A DNA stretch of 16,187 nt, taken from positions 1 through 16,187 of the forward strand of contig JAZNAQ010000032.1 in NCBI GenBank assembly GCA_045586595.1, read 5' to 3'. This DNA comes from SIG480 sp045586595. Lineage in GTDB: Bacteria > Bacillota > Clostridia > Oscillospirales > JAAYXM01. The notes under the pieces were generated by a model. The model ran no database searches and was not told the DNA's origin. It was given only the letters and a program-made list of their open reading frames with translations. Position numbers and translations under genes: made by a program. Position 1 is the stretch's first letter. The number at the start of each line of letters is the position of its first letter. Below, one piece after another: positions 6,030 through 12,230 of this stretch.

Positions 6030-7430
6030 ATGCAGATAAAAAACAACATCTCAGACAATGCCAAAATATTCTCTGATAAGCTACACCTGGGCAAAAGCTT
6101 TGACATTGTTAAGCGTGACATTGTAATATGTGGGAAAGCCGCGTTTATGCTTTTTGTCGACGGTTTCATGAAGGATGAGATTTCAGAAAAGCTTATGGAG
6201 TTTTTCTTTAACATACGCGATATGTCCTTTTTGACCAGCGCAGACACCTTCGCTTCAAACTGTGTACCGTATGTGGAAGTGACAACAGAAAATGATGTAG
6301 ATACATTAGTTACTCAAATGCTGTCAGGTGCACTTATTCTATATATAGACGGGTTTGAAAAGTGCATATCTATAGACCTAAGAACGTATCCGCAGCGTGA
6401 GACATCCGAGCCTGACAGAGACAAGGTTTTTCGAGGCTCTCACGACGGATTTGTTGAGATACTGATATTTAATACTGCACTATTGCGAAGAAGAATACGC
6501 GATACCGATTTTGTTGTAAGCTACCATCAGGTTGGCTCGCGCTCAAAAACAGACATAGCCGTATGTTATATTGATGGTAAGGTTGACAAGAAGCTTCTTT
6601 CAAAAGTAACAGACAAAATTGAAAGTGCAACAGTCGAATCACTCTCGATGAACCAAGAAAGCCTTGCCGAGGTTCTCGCGCCTCGGCGCTGGTATAATCC
6701 CTTCCCTAAATTCAAATATTCTGAACGCCCGGACACTGCGGCTGCGCAGATACTTGAAGGAGATATAATCATTCTGGTTGACAATGCTCCAAGCGCAATG
6801 ATTGTTCCCGCAACCGTATTTGATATAATGGAAGAAGCAAATGATTACTATCTCCCACCCGTTACCGGAACATACCTGCGTCTAACCCGATTCCTGGTTA
6901 CTTTCATAACAACTTTTTTAACTCCGACATGGGTGCTTCTTCTCAAAAACCCACAGTGGATACCTGATTGGCTCAAATTCATTAACGTTGATGACCCAAT
7001 AAACATACCTATTTTTCTGCAACTACTGATTCTTGAGGTTGCAATAGATGGACTTAAGCTTGCATCGCTAAACACTCCTAGCATGCTGACAACTTCTCTG
7101 TCTATGGTAGGCGCAATAATTGTAGGAGACTTTGCGGTTGAAGCCGGCTGGTTTTCTGCACAATCGTTGTTGTATATGGCGCTCGTGGCAACAACAAACT
7201 ATGCACAACCGGGGTTTGAGCTGAGTTATGCTCTTAAGTTTATGCGCATGGGGCTCTTGTTGTTTGTAGGGTTGTTTAGCTTTACAGGTTATGTAATCGG
7301 TATAGTGCTCATCTTTTTAACATTAATCTGTAACAAGACAATATCGGGGCACTGTTACCTTTATCCTCTCATTCCTTTTAACCTGCACGATTTTAAGACA
7401 AAGGTACTTCGAATGAAAATAAACAATTAA
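6030..7430 (+). CDS. GerA/SpoVAF-family spore germination protein
   Basis: The protein has 466 residues. A soluble N-terminal part (1-285) carries the family hallmarks: DLRTYPQR (116-123), EPDRDKVFRGSHDGF (127-141), RRRIRD (153-158), SKTD (172-175), NPFPKFKYSERPD (223-235) and LEGD (242-245). About five membrane segments follow (roughly 287-305, 326-345, 352-372, 379-392 and 407-434). GerAA subunits form the core of nutrient germinant receptors in the inner spore membrane. The related SpoVAF acts with other partners. The early FDIVKRDIVICGKAAFMLFV stretch (24-43) looks more SpoVAF-like to me. No gerAB or gerAC gene is nearby, which also fits SpoVAF or an orphan subunit. AGGAGA precedes the ATG. 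The gene is in an operon with the BofC-like gene upstream. Confidence 0.85.
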   Translation: MQIKNNISDNAKIFSDKLHLGKSFDIVKRDIVICGKAAFMLFVDGFMKDEISEKLMEFFFNIRDMSFLTSADTFASNCVPYVEVTTENDVDTLVTQMLSGALILYIDGFEKCISIDLRTYPQRETSEPDRDKVFRGSHDGFVEILIFNTALLRRRIRDTDFVVSYHQVGSRSKTDIAVCYIDGKVDKKLLSKVTDKIESATVESLSMNQESLAEVLAPRRWYNPFPKFKYSERPDTAAAQILEGDIIILVDNAPSAMIVPATVFDIMEEANDYYLPPVTGTYLRLTRFLVTFITTFLTPTWVLLLKNPQWIPDWLKFINVDDPINIPIFLQLLILEVAIDGLKLASLNTPSMLTTSLSMVGAIIVGDFAVEAGWFSAQSLLYMALVATTNYAQPGFELSYALKFMRMGLLLFVGLFSFTGYVIGIVLIFLTLICNKTISGHCYLYPLIPFNLHDFKTKVLRMKINN

Positions 7431-7443
7431 ATATGTGTTTTAA

Positions 7444-7517
7444 CCTCCGAATTGTACTTGATATATGTGACATATGCAATTTTTACTGCATAGGCTAAAG
7501 CAAGAACATTTCGGAGG
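7444..7517 (+). promoter_or_regulatory. anti-ribosome-binding-site inverted repeat before the ATPase gene
   Basis: CCTCCGAA at 7444-7451 is perfectly complementary to TTCGGAGG at 7510-7517, which contains the ribosome binding site of the ATPase gene. A transcript reading through from the germination gene would contain both arms and could hide the site. A transcript started at the internal promoter (7470-7497) would lack the first arm. Confidence 0.4.
7470..7497 (+). promoter_or_regulatory. candidate mother-cell (sigma-K or sigma-E-like) promoter
   Basis: CATAGGCTA at 7489-7497 fits the sigma-K -10 pattern CATANNNTA exactly, with ACA at 7470-7472 placed 16 bases upstream as sigma-K expects. 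CATAT at 7471-7475 with the same -10 also roughly suits sigma-E. The -35 element is too short to be decisive. Confidence 0.4.
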
Positions 7518-7525
7518 GATTTTTA

Positions 7526-8587
7526 ATGTATACATCGTTCTTTTTAGGCGCAAATTCAGGGCAAGGATTTCATTCTTTTTATGACGAGCTTATTGATTTA
7601 AAGAAAGCAAATGCGGTATACATTCTTAAAGGGGGCCCGGGCAGCGGAAAATCCTCGCTAATGAAAAAAGTTGCAAACGCAGCTGAAGTTGCCGGATATT
7701 CTGTGGAAAAAATCTACTGCTCATCAGACCCCGATTCGCTTGATGCCATTATTATACCGAAGCTCGGAAAAGCCATTGTAGACGGCACTTCCCCTCATAT
7801 AGTAGAACCAAAATACCCCCTTGCTGTTGAAAGATATGTAAACCTGGGCCGATTTGCTGACTATGATGCAATTTCAAAGAAAAAAGACGAAATAATCTCT
7901 GTCAAAGAAAAATACTCAAAATATTTCGAGCATGTATACCGCCTTACTGCAAGTGCTGCACATATTGACAATGAACTATTCGATATAGCACTTGGCGGAG
8001 TCTTAATAGAAAAATTACACAATAAAGCTCGCGGAATAGTATCGCGCGAAATACGCGGTAAAGGAAATGGTAAAAGCACAAAGCATAGATTCGTATCTTC
8101 AATATCTCCCAAAGGATATGTAAGTTTATTCTCCGGCAAGCCAAACAACTTCACACGCACATTTGTGTTAGAGGACTCATTTGGTCTTGGCCACTTTATC
8201 CTTACTCCTATTTTGAAAGCAGCAGAGAGCTCGGGATTTGAGTGTATTGCATGCCAAAACCCTCTTATCCCTGAAAAGCTTGAACATCTTATTATTCCTG
8301 AACTCTCACTCTCATTTATAACATCCGACAAGGAACACCCATATGACGGAGAATATTATCGAAAAATGCGCATTGATGCGCTGATAGATGCTGACATCTT
8401 AAGAACAAAAAAACAGCGAATTTCACTTCTAAAAAAAGCGCGCGCAACACTTCTTTTCGATGCGTGTGAAATGCTTCGAGAAGCAAAGCTCGTACATGAT
8501 GTTTTAGAAGACTTGTATAACCCACATATTAATTTCGAGGAGCTGTACAAGTACACAAACACTCTCATAGAAGAAATTATAGAATGA
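7526..8587 (+). CDS. P-loop ATPase of the PRK06851-like type with decayed second domain
   Basis: This 353-residue cytoplasmic protein has a clear Walker A motif, GGPGSGKSS (36-44). It is followed by CSSDPDSLDAIIIP (65-78), DGTSPH (86-91) and EPKYP (94-98), a signature I associate with a Firmicutes family described as PRK06851. That family has two related ATPase halves. Here the second half is still recognisable (TFVLEDSFGLGHFI at 212-225; LEHLIIPEL at 252-260), but it has lost the GKS/T of its P-loop, so only the first site should bind nucleotide as a P-loop. No function is established that I know of. Its place after a germination gene and a candidate mother-cell promoter suggests a sporulation role. 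GGAGGG at 7513-7518 precedes the ATG by 7 bases. It converges with rplQ across a shared terminator. Confidence 0.75.
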   Translation: MYTSFFLGANSGQGFHSFYDELIDLKKANAVYILKGGPGSGKSSLMKKVANAAEVAGYSVEKIYCSSDPDSLDAIIIPKLGKAIVDGTSPHIVEPKYPLAVERYVNLGRFADYDAISKKKDEIISVKEKYSKYFEHVYRLTASAAHIDNELFDIALGGVLIEKLHNKARGIVSREIRGKGNGKSTKHRFVSSISPKGYVSLFSGKPNNFTRTFVLEDSFGLGHFILTPILKAAESSGFECIACQNPLIPEKLEHLIIPELSLSFITSDKEHPYDGEYYRKMRIDALIDADILRTKKQRISLLKKARATLLFDACEMLREAKLVHDVLEDLYNPHINFEELYKYTNTLIEEIIE

Positions 8588-8595
8588 CAAATAAA

Positions 8596-8639
8596 AAAAG
8601 GATTACTTCAGAGGCTTGAAACTCTGAGGTAATCCTTTT
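8596..8639. terminator. bidirectional terminator between the ATPase gene and rplQ
   Basis: An 18-bp stem pairs 8596-8613 with 8622-8639, with one G-U pair, around an 8-base loop. It is flanked by A on the left and T on the right. It serves both the plus-strand ATPase gene and the end of the ribosomal protein operon on the minus strand. Confidence 0.9.
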
Positions 8640-8651
8640 GTTTATGTCTTA

Positions 8652-8993
8652 TTAGACTAACTCGATTATTGCCATCTCAGCACAGTCGCCGCGACGCGGG
8701 CCGAGCTTTGTGATGCGGCAGTAACCGCCGTTGCGTTCAGCATACTTCGGCGAAATTTCGTCAAAGAGCTTCTTAACTACATCTTCTTTCGTAATGAAAG
8801 CAAGTGCCTGACGCTTGTTGTGCAATGTGTTTGTCTTGCCGAGAGTAATCATCTTCTCTGTGAGCGGACGAACTTCCTTAGCACGCATAAGCGTTGTTTC
8901 AATTTTTCCGTTTTCAAGCAAATACGTAACCATTGCGCGAAGCATTGCCATACGCGCATCAGTGGTACGTCCGAGCTTACGTGTTCCGGGCAT
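8652..8993 (-). CDS. rplQ: 50S ribosomal protein L17
   Basis: The 113-residue protein has the L17 start MPGTRKLGRTTDARMAMLRA and ends at the usual bacterial length. L17 contacts 23S rRNA near the peptide exit side of the large subunit. It is the last gene of the alpha operon, after rpoA (45-base gap containing part of a hairpin), and is followed by the bidirectional terminator at 8596-8639. AGGAGG precedes the ATG by about 7 bases. Nothing in the protein is unusual; the hinge between the basic N-terminal arm and the C-terminal YAERNGGYCRITKLGPRRGD segment is as expected. Confidence 0.97.
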   Translation of the reverse strand: MPGTRKLGRTTDARMAMLRAMVTYLLENGKIETTLMRAKEVRPLTEKMITLGKTNTLHNKRQALAFITKEDVVKKLFDEISPKYAERNGGYCRITKLGPRRGDCAEMAIIELV

Positions 8994-9025
8994 TGTTATA
9001 CCTCCTTTTATAATGGCTCATGCCC

Positions 9026-9056
9026 GCAAGCGGGACAATTAGTTGTCCTCGCTTGC
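9026..9056 (-). promoter_or_regulatory. stable hairpin enclosing the rpoA stop codon
   Basis: On the plus strand 9026-9038 pairs with 9043-9056: 13 base pairs with one bulged T at 9049, around a 4-base loop (TTAG). On the transcribed minus strand the loop is CTAA and contains the TAA stop of rpoA. There is no U tract after it, so it is not an intrinsic terminator. An RNA-stability, processing or translational-coupling role between rpoA and rplQ is possible. Confidence 0.55.
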
Positions 9057-9986
9057 AAGTGAGAGCCCCATAGTATCAAGTTTGTTGATAACTTCTTCAA
9101 GAGACTTATGTCCAAGGTTTCTGACCTTCATCATATCCTCCTGAGTCTTGCTTATAAGGTCTTCAACCGTGTTTATTCCTGCACGCTTCAAGCAGTTGAA
9201 GGAACGAACAGAAAGGTCGAGCTCCTCTATCGTCATCTCAAGCACCTTATCGCGCTGATTCTCCGGCTTCTCGATAACAATCGAAGTATTGCCGATATCC
9301 TCAGACAAATCAATGAAGAGCGAAAGATGGTCGTTTAAAATTTTAGCGCTGTAAGAAACCGCGTCACGCGCAGAAATAGTCTTATTCGTCCATACTTCAA
9401 GCGTAAGCTTGTCATAGTCTGTCATGTTTCCGACACGGGTGTTTTCAACATGATAGTTTACTTTGTGTACAGGCGTATAAATAGAGTCTATCGGGAGAAC
9501 GCCGATAGCGGTCTGTGCCTGCTTATTGCGCTCTGCCGAAACATATCCGCGACCGTGTGCGAATGTAAGCTCCATAGAGAAGGTTGCATTCGGGCCGAGG
9601 GTTGCTATGTGAAGGTCCGGATTTAAAATCTCAACCTCACCCGTCGACTTAATGTCGCCGGCACATACCTCGCCTTCTTCAGACACGTCAATGGATACAG
9701 TCTGCGGCTCTGCTGTATGGAGTTTCGCAACTATTTTCTTTACATTGAGAACAATTTCAGTAACGTCTTCCTTGATTCCCGGAATTGTCGAAAACTCATG
9801 TGAAATTCCTGCAATCTTTATAGAAGTAACTGCGATTCCCGGAAGGGATGAAAGAAGAACACGACGGAGCGAGTTGCCGAGCGTTGTGCCGTAACCGCGC
9901 TCTAACGGCTCTACTATAAACTTACCGTAGGAACCATCCTCAAGCGAATCTATACAGTCTATACGGGGCTTTTCTATTTCTATCAT
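9039..9986 (-). CDS. rpoA: DNA-directed RNA polymerase subunit alpha
   Basis: The protein has 315 residues from the ATG at 9984-9986. The N-terminal assembly and dimer domain (about 1-228) includes EPLERGYGTTLGNSLRRVLL (27-46). A flexible linker follows, then the C-terminal domain (about 248-310), which binds UP-element DNA and activators. Its key arginine corresponds to Arg261 in SVRSFNCLKRAGI, followed by NLGHKSLEEV (290-299). A TTG three bases upstream would add one residue, but the ATG sits 9 bases after AGGAGGG while TTG has only 6, so I choose ATG. It lies between rpsD (77-base gap) and rplQ, the standard alpha operon order. The stop codon sits in the loop of a strong hairpin (9026-9056). 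Confidence 0.97.
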   Translation of the reverse strand: MIEIEKPRIDCIDSLEDGSYGKFIVEPLERGYGTTLGNSLRRVLLSSLPGIAVTSIKIAGISHEFSTIPGIKEDVTEIVLNVKKIVAKLHTAEPQTVSIDVSEEGEVCAGDIKSTGEVEILNPDLHIATLGPNATFSMELTFAHGRGYVSAERNKQAQTAIGVLPIDSIYTPVHKVNYHVENTRVGNMTDYDKLTLEVWTNKTISARDAVSYSAKILNDHLSLFIDLSEDIGNTSIVIEKPENQRDKVLEMTIEELDLSVRSFNCLKRAGINTVEDLISKTQEDMMKVRNLGHKSLEEVINKLDTMGLSLASEDN

Positions 9987-9995
9987 CAATTTTTA

Positions 9996-10002
9996 CCCTC
10001 CT
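9996..10002 (-). promoter_or_regulatory. ribosome binding site of rpoA
   Basis: The minus strand reads AGGAGGG. It lies 9 bases before ATG (9986) and 6 before TTG (9989), supporting the ATG. A small hairpin (GCGGC at 10008-10012 with GCCGC at 10020-10024) sits immediately upstream in the rpsD-rpoA spacer. Confidence 0.7.
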
Positions 10003-10063
10003 TTTGTGCGGCTTATTCTGCCGCGCGATATTACACTCGTAGCCTCGAGGGTTATTCGAAATC

Positions 10064-10663
10064 TTACTTAGAGTACAACTCGACGATAAGGTTTTCCTTA
10101 ATCTCGAAGTCGATTTCGTCTCTCACAGGCATTGCCATTACTGTAGCCTGGCCCTTTGTCTTATCAACATCCATCCAGCTTACTACAGGAAGCAAAGCAG
10201 TTGCTTCAAGAACTGATTTGAACTTTGTAAGAGACATACTCTTCTCGCTGATTGCGACAACATCACCGGGCTTTACGAGGTAAGAAGGAACATTGACCTT
10301 CTTGCCGTTTACAGTAAAGTGTGCATGAGAAACAAGCTGTCTTGCCTCACGGCGTGTCATAGCAAAACCTGCTCTGTATACAACATTGTCAAGACGACGC
10401 TCAACAAGAACAAGGAGGTTTTCACCTGTCTTACCCTGAGCAGCAAGAGCCTTTTCATAGTAAGAACGGAACTGCTTTTCAAGAATGCCGTATACAAACT
10501 TTACCTTCTGCTTTTCGTTAAGCTGAAGAGCATACTCACTCTTCTTTCTTCTCATCTGTCCGCCGGGGTTACGGTTTGTTTCCTTCTTGGCATAACCCAT
10601 AGCTGCGGGAGAGATGCCAAGACTCTTGCAACGCTTTGCGATAGGCTGCATATTCTTAGCCAT
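10064..10663 (-). CDS. rpsD: 30S ribosomal protein S4
   Basis: This 199-residue primary 16S rRNA-binding protein nucleates assembly of the small-subunit body. The S4 RNA-binding domain is visible around residues 89-150 (RRLDNVVYRAGFAMTRREARQLVSHAHFTVNGKKV region), and the conserved tail ends in ENLIVELYSK. The N-terminal segment has a single Cys (Cys12) in place of the four-Cys zinc motif, so this is the zinc-independent C-minus form. In many bacteria S4 also represses translation of its own operon by binding the rpsM leader; whether that applies here cannot be seen. The ATG has a strong AGGAGG site. It lies between rpsK (22-base gap) and rpoA. Confidence 0.97.
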   Translation of the reverse strand: MAKNMQPIAKRCKSLGISPAAMGYAKKETNRNPGGQMRRKKSEYALQLNEKQKVKFVYGILEKQFRSYYEKALAAQGKTGENLLVLVERRLDNVVYRAGFAMTRREARQLVSHAHFTVNGKKVNVPSYLVKPGDVVAISEKSMSLTKFKSVLEATALLPVVSWMDVDKTKGQATVMAMPVRDEIDFEIKENLIVELYSK

Positions 10664-10685
10664 TATCTATTTCCTCCTATCTCAA

Positions 10686-11090
10686 TTAAACTCTTCTTCT
10701 CTTCGGTGGGCGGCAACCATTGTGCGGAATCGGAGTAACGTCTTTAATCATGTTTACTTCAAGACCTGCTGCCTGAAGTGCGCGGATAGCCGCTTCACGA
10801 CCTGCACCCGGGCCCTTAACATAAACTTCAACTGTCTTAAGACCATGCTCCATAGCAGCCTTTGCTGCAGTTTCTGCAGCAACCTGAGCTGCGAACGGAG
10901 TAGACTTACGGGAACCACGGAAGCCCATGCCGCCGCTGGATGCCCAAGAAAGTGCGTTTCCGTTGATGTCAGTAATAGTTACCATTGTGTTATTGAAGGA
11001 GGAACTAATATGTGCTGCGCCATTTACAATATTTTTACGCTCACGGCGCTTTCTTGAAACGCCCTTCTTTGCTGTTTTAGGACTAGCCAT
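10686..11090 (-). CDS. rpsK: 30S ribosomal protein S11
   Basis: This 134-residue protein of the small-subunit platform lies near the E site and the Shine-Dalgarno helix. Conserved S11 sequence runs through most of it: GAAHISSSFNNTMVTITD, SSGGMGFRGSRKSTPFAAQ, VKGPGAGREAAIRAL, and the basic tail PIPHNGCRPPKRRRV. The N-terminus is a short basic extension of usual type. The ATG follows GGAGGTAATTTAA-type spacing. It is 13 bases from rpsM upstream and 22 from rpsD downstream, the invariant alpha operon order. Confidence 0.97.
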   Translation of the reverse strand: MASPKTAKKGVSRKRRERKNIVNGAAHISSSFNNTMVTITDINGNALSWASSGGMGFRGSRKSTPFAAQVAAETAAKAAMEHGLKTVEVYVKGPGAGREAAIRALQAAGLEVNMIKDVTPIPHNGCRPPKRRRV

Positions 11091-11103
11091 TTAAATTACC
11101 TCC

Positions 11104-11472
11104 TTACTTCTTCTTGTTTGCAATCGTCCTCTTCGGACCCTTGCGTGTTCTTGCATTTGTCTTAGAGCGCTGTCCGCGTACCGGAAGGCCCTTTCTGTGT
11201 CTCAGTCCACGGTAGGAACCGATTTCGATGAGACGCTTAATGTCAAGTGCCAATTCGCGGCGAAGGTCACCCTCAACCGTGAAGGTCTTGCCAATGTAGT
11301 CACGAAGCTTTACTTCGTCCTCTTCAGTCAAGTCCTTGACGCGTGTATCGGGATTTACTCCTGTCGCAGCCAGTATCTGGTTTGAACGCTTTCTTCCGAT
11401 ACCGAAAATGTATGTGAGTCCTATTTCAACTCTCTTTTCTCTCGGAAGGTCAACTCCGGCTATACGTGCCAT
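11104..11472 (-). CDS. rpsM: 30S ribosomal protein S13
   Basis: This 122-residue protein of the small-subunit head contacts the P-site tRNA and forms bridges to the large subunit. It begins MARIAGVDLPREKRVEIGLT, has the helix-two-turn-helix region with RGLRHRKGLPVRGQRSKTNA (103 region), and ends in a Lys-rich tail. The length is normal. GGAGGTATGTTAA-like spacing precedes the ATG. It is the first true alpha operon gene after rpmJ, with a 34-base gap. I see no internal promoter in that gap. Confidence 0.97.
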   Translation of the reverse strand: MARIAGVDLPREKRVEIGLTYIFGIGRKRSNQILAATGVNPDTRVKDLTEEDEVKLRDYIGKTFTVEGDLRRELALDIKRLIEIGSYRGLRHRKGLPVRGQRSKTNARTRKGPKRTIANKKK

Positions 11473-11506
11473 TTAACATACCTCCAATTTTGTATGTGGG
11501 TAATTT

Positions 11507-11620
11507 TTAACCCTGCTTCTGTTTATGCTTCGGATTATCGCAAATAACCATTACGCGGCCTTTGCGGCGAATGATTTTGCACTTTTCACAAATAGGCTTT
11601 ACCGACGGTCTAACTTTCAT
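11507..11620 (-). CDS. rpmJ: 50S ribosomal protein L36
   Basis: This 37-residue zinc-ribbon protein of the large subunit reads MKVRPSVKPICEKCKIIRRK and so on, with Cys11, Cys14, Cys27 and His32 as the zinc ligands (C-plus form). The start at 11620 is set by universal family length, since the reading frame stays open for 28 more codons upstream to 11704. The ribosome binding site is weak: GGAG at 11633-11636 lies 12 bases from the ATG, longer than usual. It sits between infA (88-base gap) and rpsM, as in other Firmicutes. Confidence 0.95.
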   Translation of the reverse strand: MKVRPSVKPICEKCKIIRRKGRVMVICDNPKHKQKQG

Positions 11621-11708
11621 AATCGTAAAAAGCTCCATTTCTCCGGCAATTTTCTTATCTGCACGCCGCGCCGTCTTTGCCGGTATCCGGCGCAGGTTTA
11701 TCATGCAT

Positions 11709-11927
11709 TTACTTTGAGCGCCATGTAATGCGCCCGCGTGTTAAATCATACGGCGACATTTGCACCGTAACTTTATCTCCCGGAAGAATGCGGATGAAAT
11801 TCATTCGCAATTTTCCTGAGATATGAGCTAAAATCTTGTGCCCGTTTCCGATGTCTACTTGAAACATCGCGTTAGGCAGCGCCTCTATGACGGTACCTTC
11901 GAGCTCGATTACGTCATCTTTAGCCAA
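11709..11927 (-). CDS. infA: translation initiation factor IF-1
   Basis: The 72-residue single OB-fold protein (S1-type) begins MAKDDVIELEGTVIEALPNA and ends RGRITWRSK, a standard length and sequence. IF-1 binds the A site of the 30S subunit during initiation and helps IF-2 and IF-3. The start codon is TTG (minus strand of 11925-11927), 7 bases after GGAGGT. The MAKDD N-terminus is so conserved that this start is secure. Its first 8 bases overlap the end of the KOW gene upstream, so translation of the two is probably coupled. Confidence 0.96.
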   Translation of the reverse strand: MAKDDVIELEGTVIEALPNAMFQVDIGNGHKILAHISGKLRMNFIRILPGDKVTVQMSPYDLTRGRITWRSK

Positions 11928-12216
11928 GCAAATTACCTCCCTCTGCTTGTGACTGCGTCTTCAGAAAATCTGAAATCGCTTTGCGCATCTCGCTGTTTAA
12001 TACCTTTTCGCCTGACCGAAGCTTTAAGCTAACGCGTGATTCAAAGTCAGAAACAACTTTAACGTGTTTGCGTTTTTTCTTCTTACAAGACTCTATCTTG
12101 CGAAGGCTTCCGTCGGCAAGGTACACGAAGTTTTCTTCGGTTTTTAATACGTAGAACGGTCGCTCCTTGTCGCGACCCGCGAGAGAAATAACTATATGAC
12201 CAACATCTGCTTCCAT
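11920..12216 (-). CDS. KOW-domain RNA-binding protein (L14e-like)
   Basis: This 98-residue basic protein has a KOW-like start (VGHIVISLAGRDKERPFYVL, residues 5-24), then a strand with VYLADGSLRKIESCKKKKRKHVKVV (31-55) and a less conserved helical tail. Similar proteins sit between map and infA in many Clostridia and are annotated as KOW-domain or L14e-like RNA-binding proteins. Their role is unsettled; a ribosome-associated or rRNA-binding function is likely from location and charge. GAGGG precedes the ATG. It is 14 bases from map and overlaps infA by 8 bases. It lacks the full length of archaeal or eukaryotic L14e. Confidence 0.85.
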   Translation of the reverse strand: MEADVGHIVISLAGRDKERPFYVLKTEENFVYLADGSLRKIESCKKKKRKHVKVVSDFESRVSLKLRSGEKVLNSEMRKAISDFLKTQSQAEGGNLLG

Positions 12217-12230
12217 TTTTTTAATTCCCT

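Noticed and set aside
9987..9989. TTG start one codon upstream of the rpoA ATG
   Set aside because: Spacing from AGGAGGG is better for the ATG, and alpha subunits in relatives normally begin Met-Ile/Leu-Glu.
11621..11704. Extended 65-residue form of L36
   Set aside because: L36 is 37-38 residues across bacteria, the extension lacks a ribosome binding site at its start, and its sequence is not family-like. Kept only as a low-interest finding.
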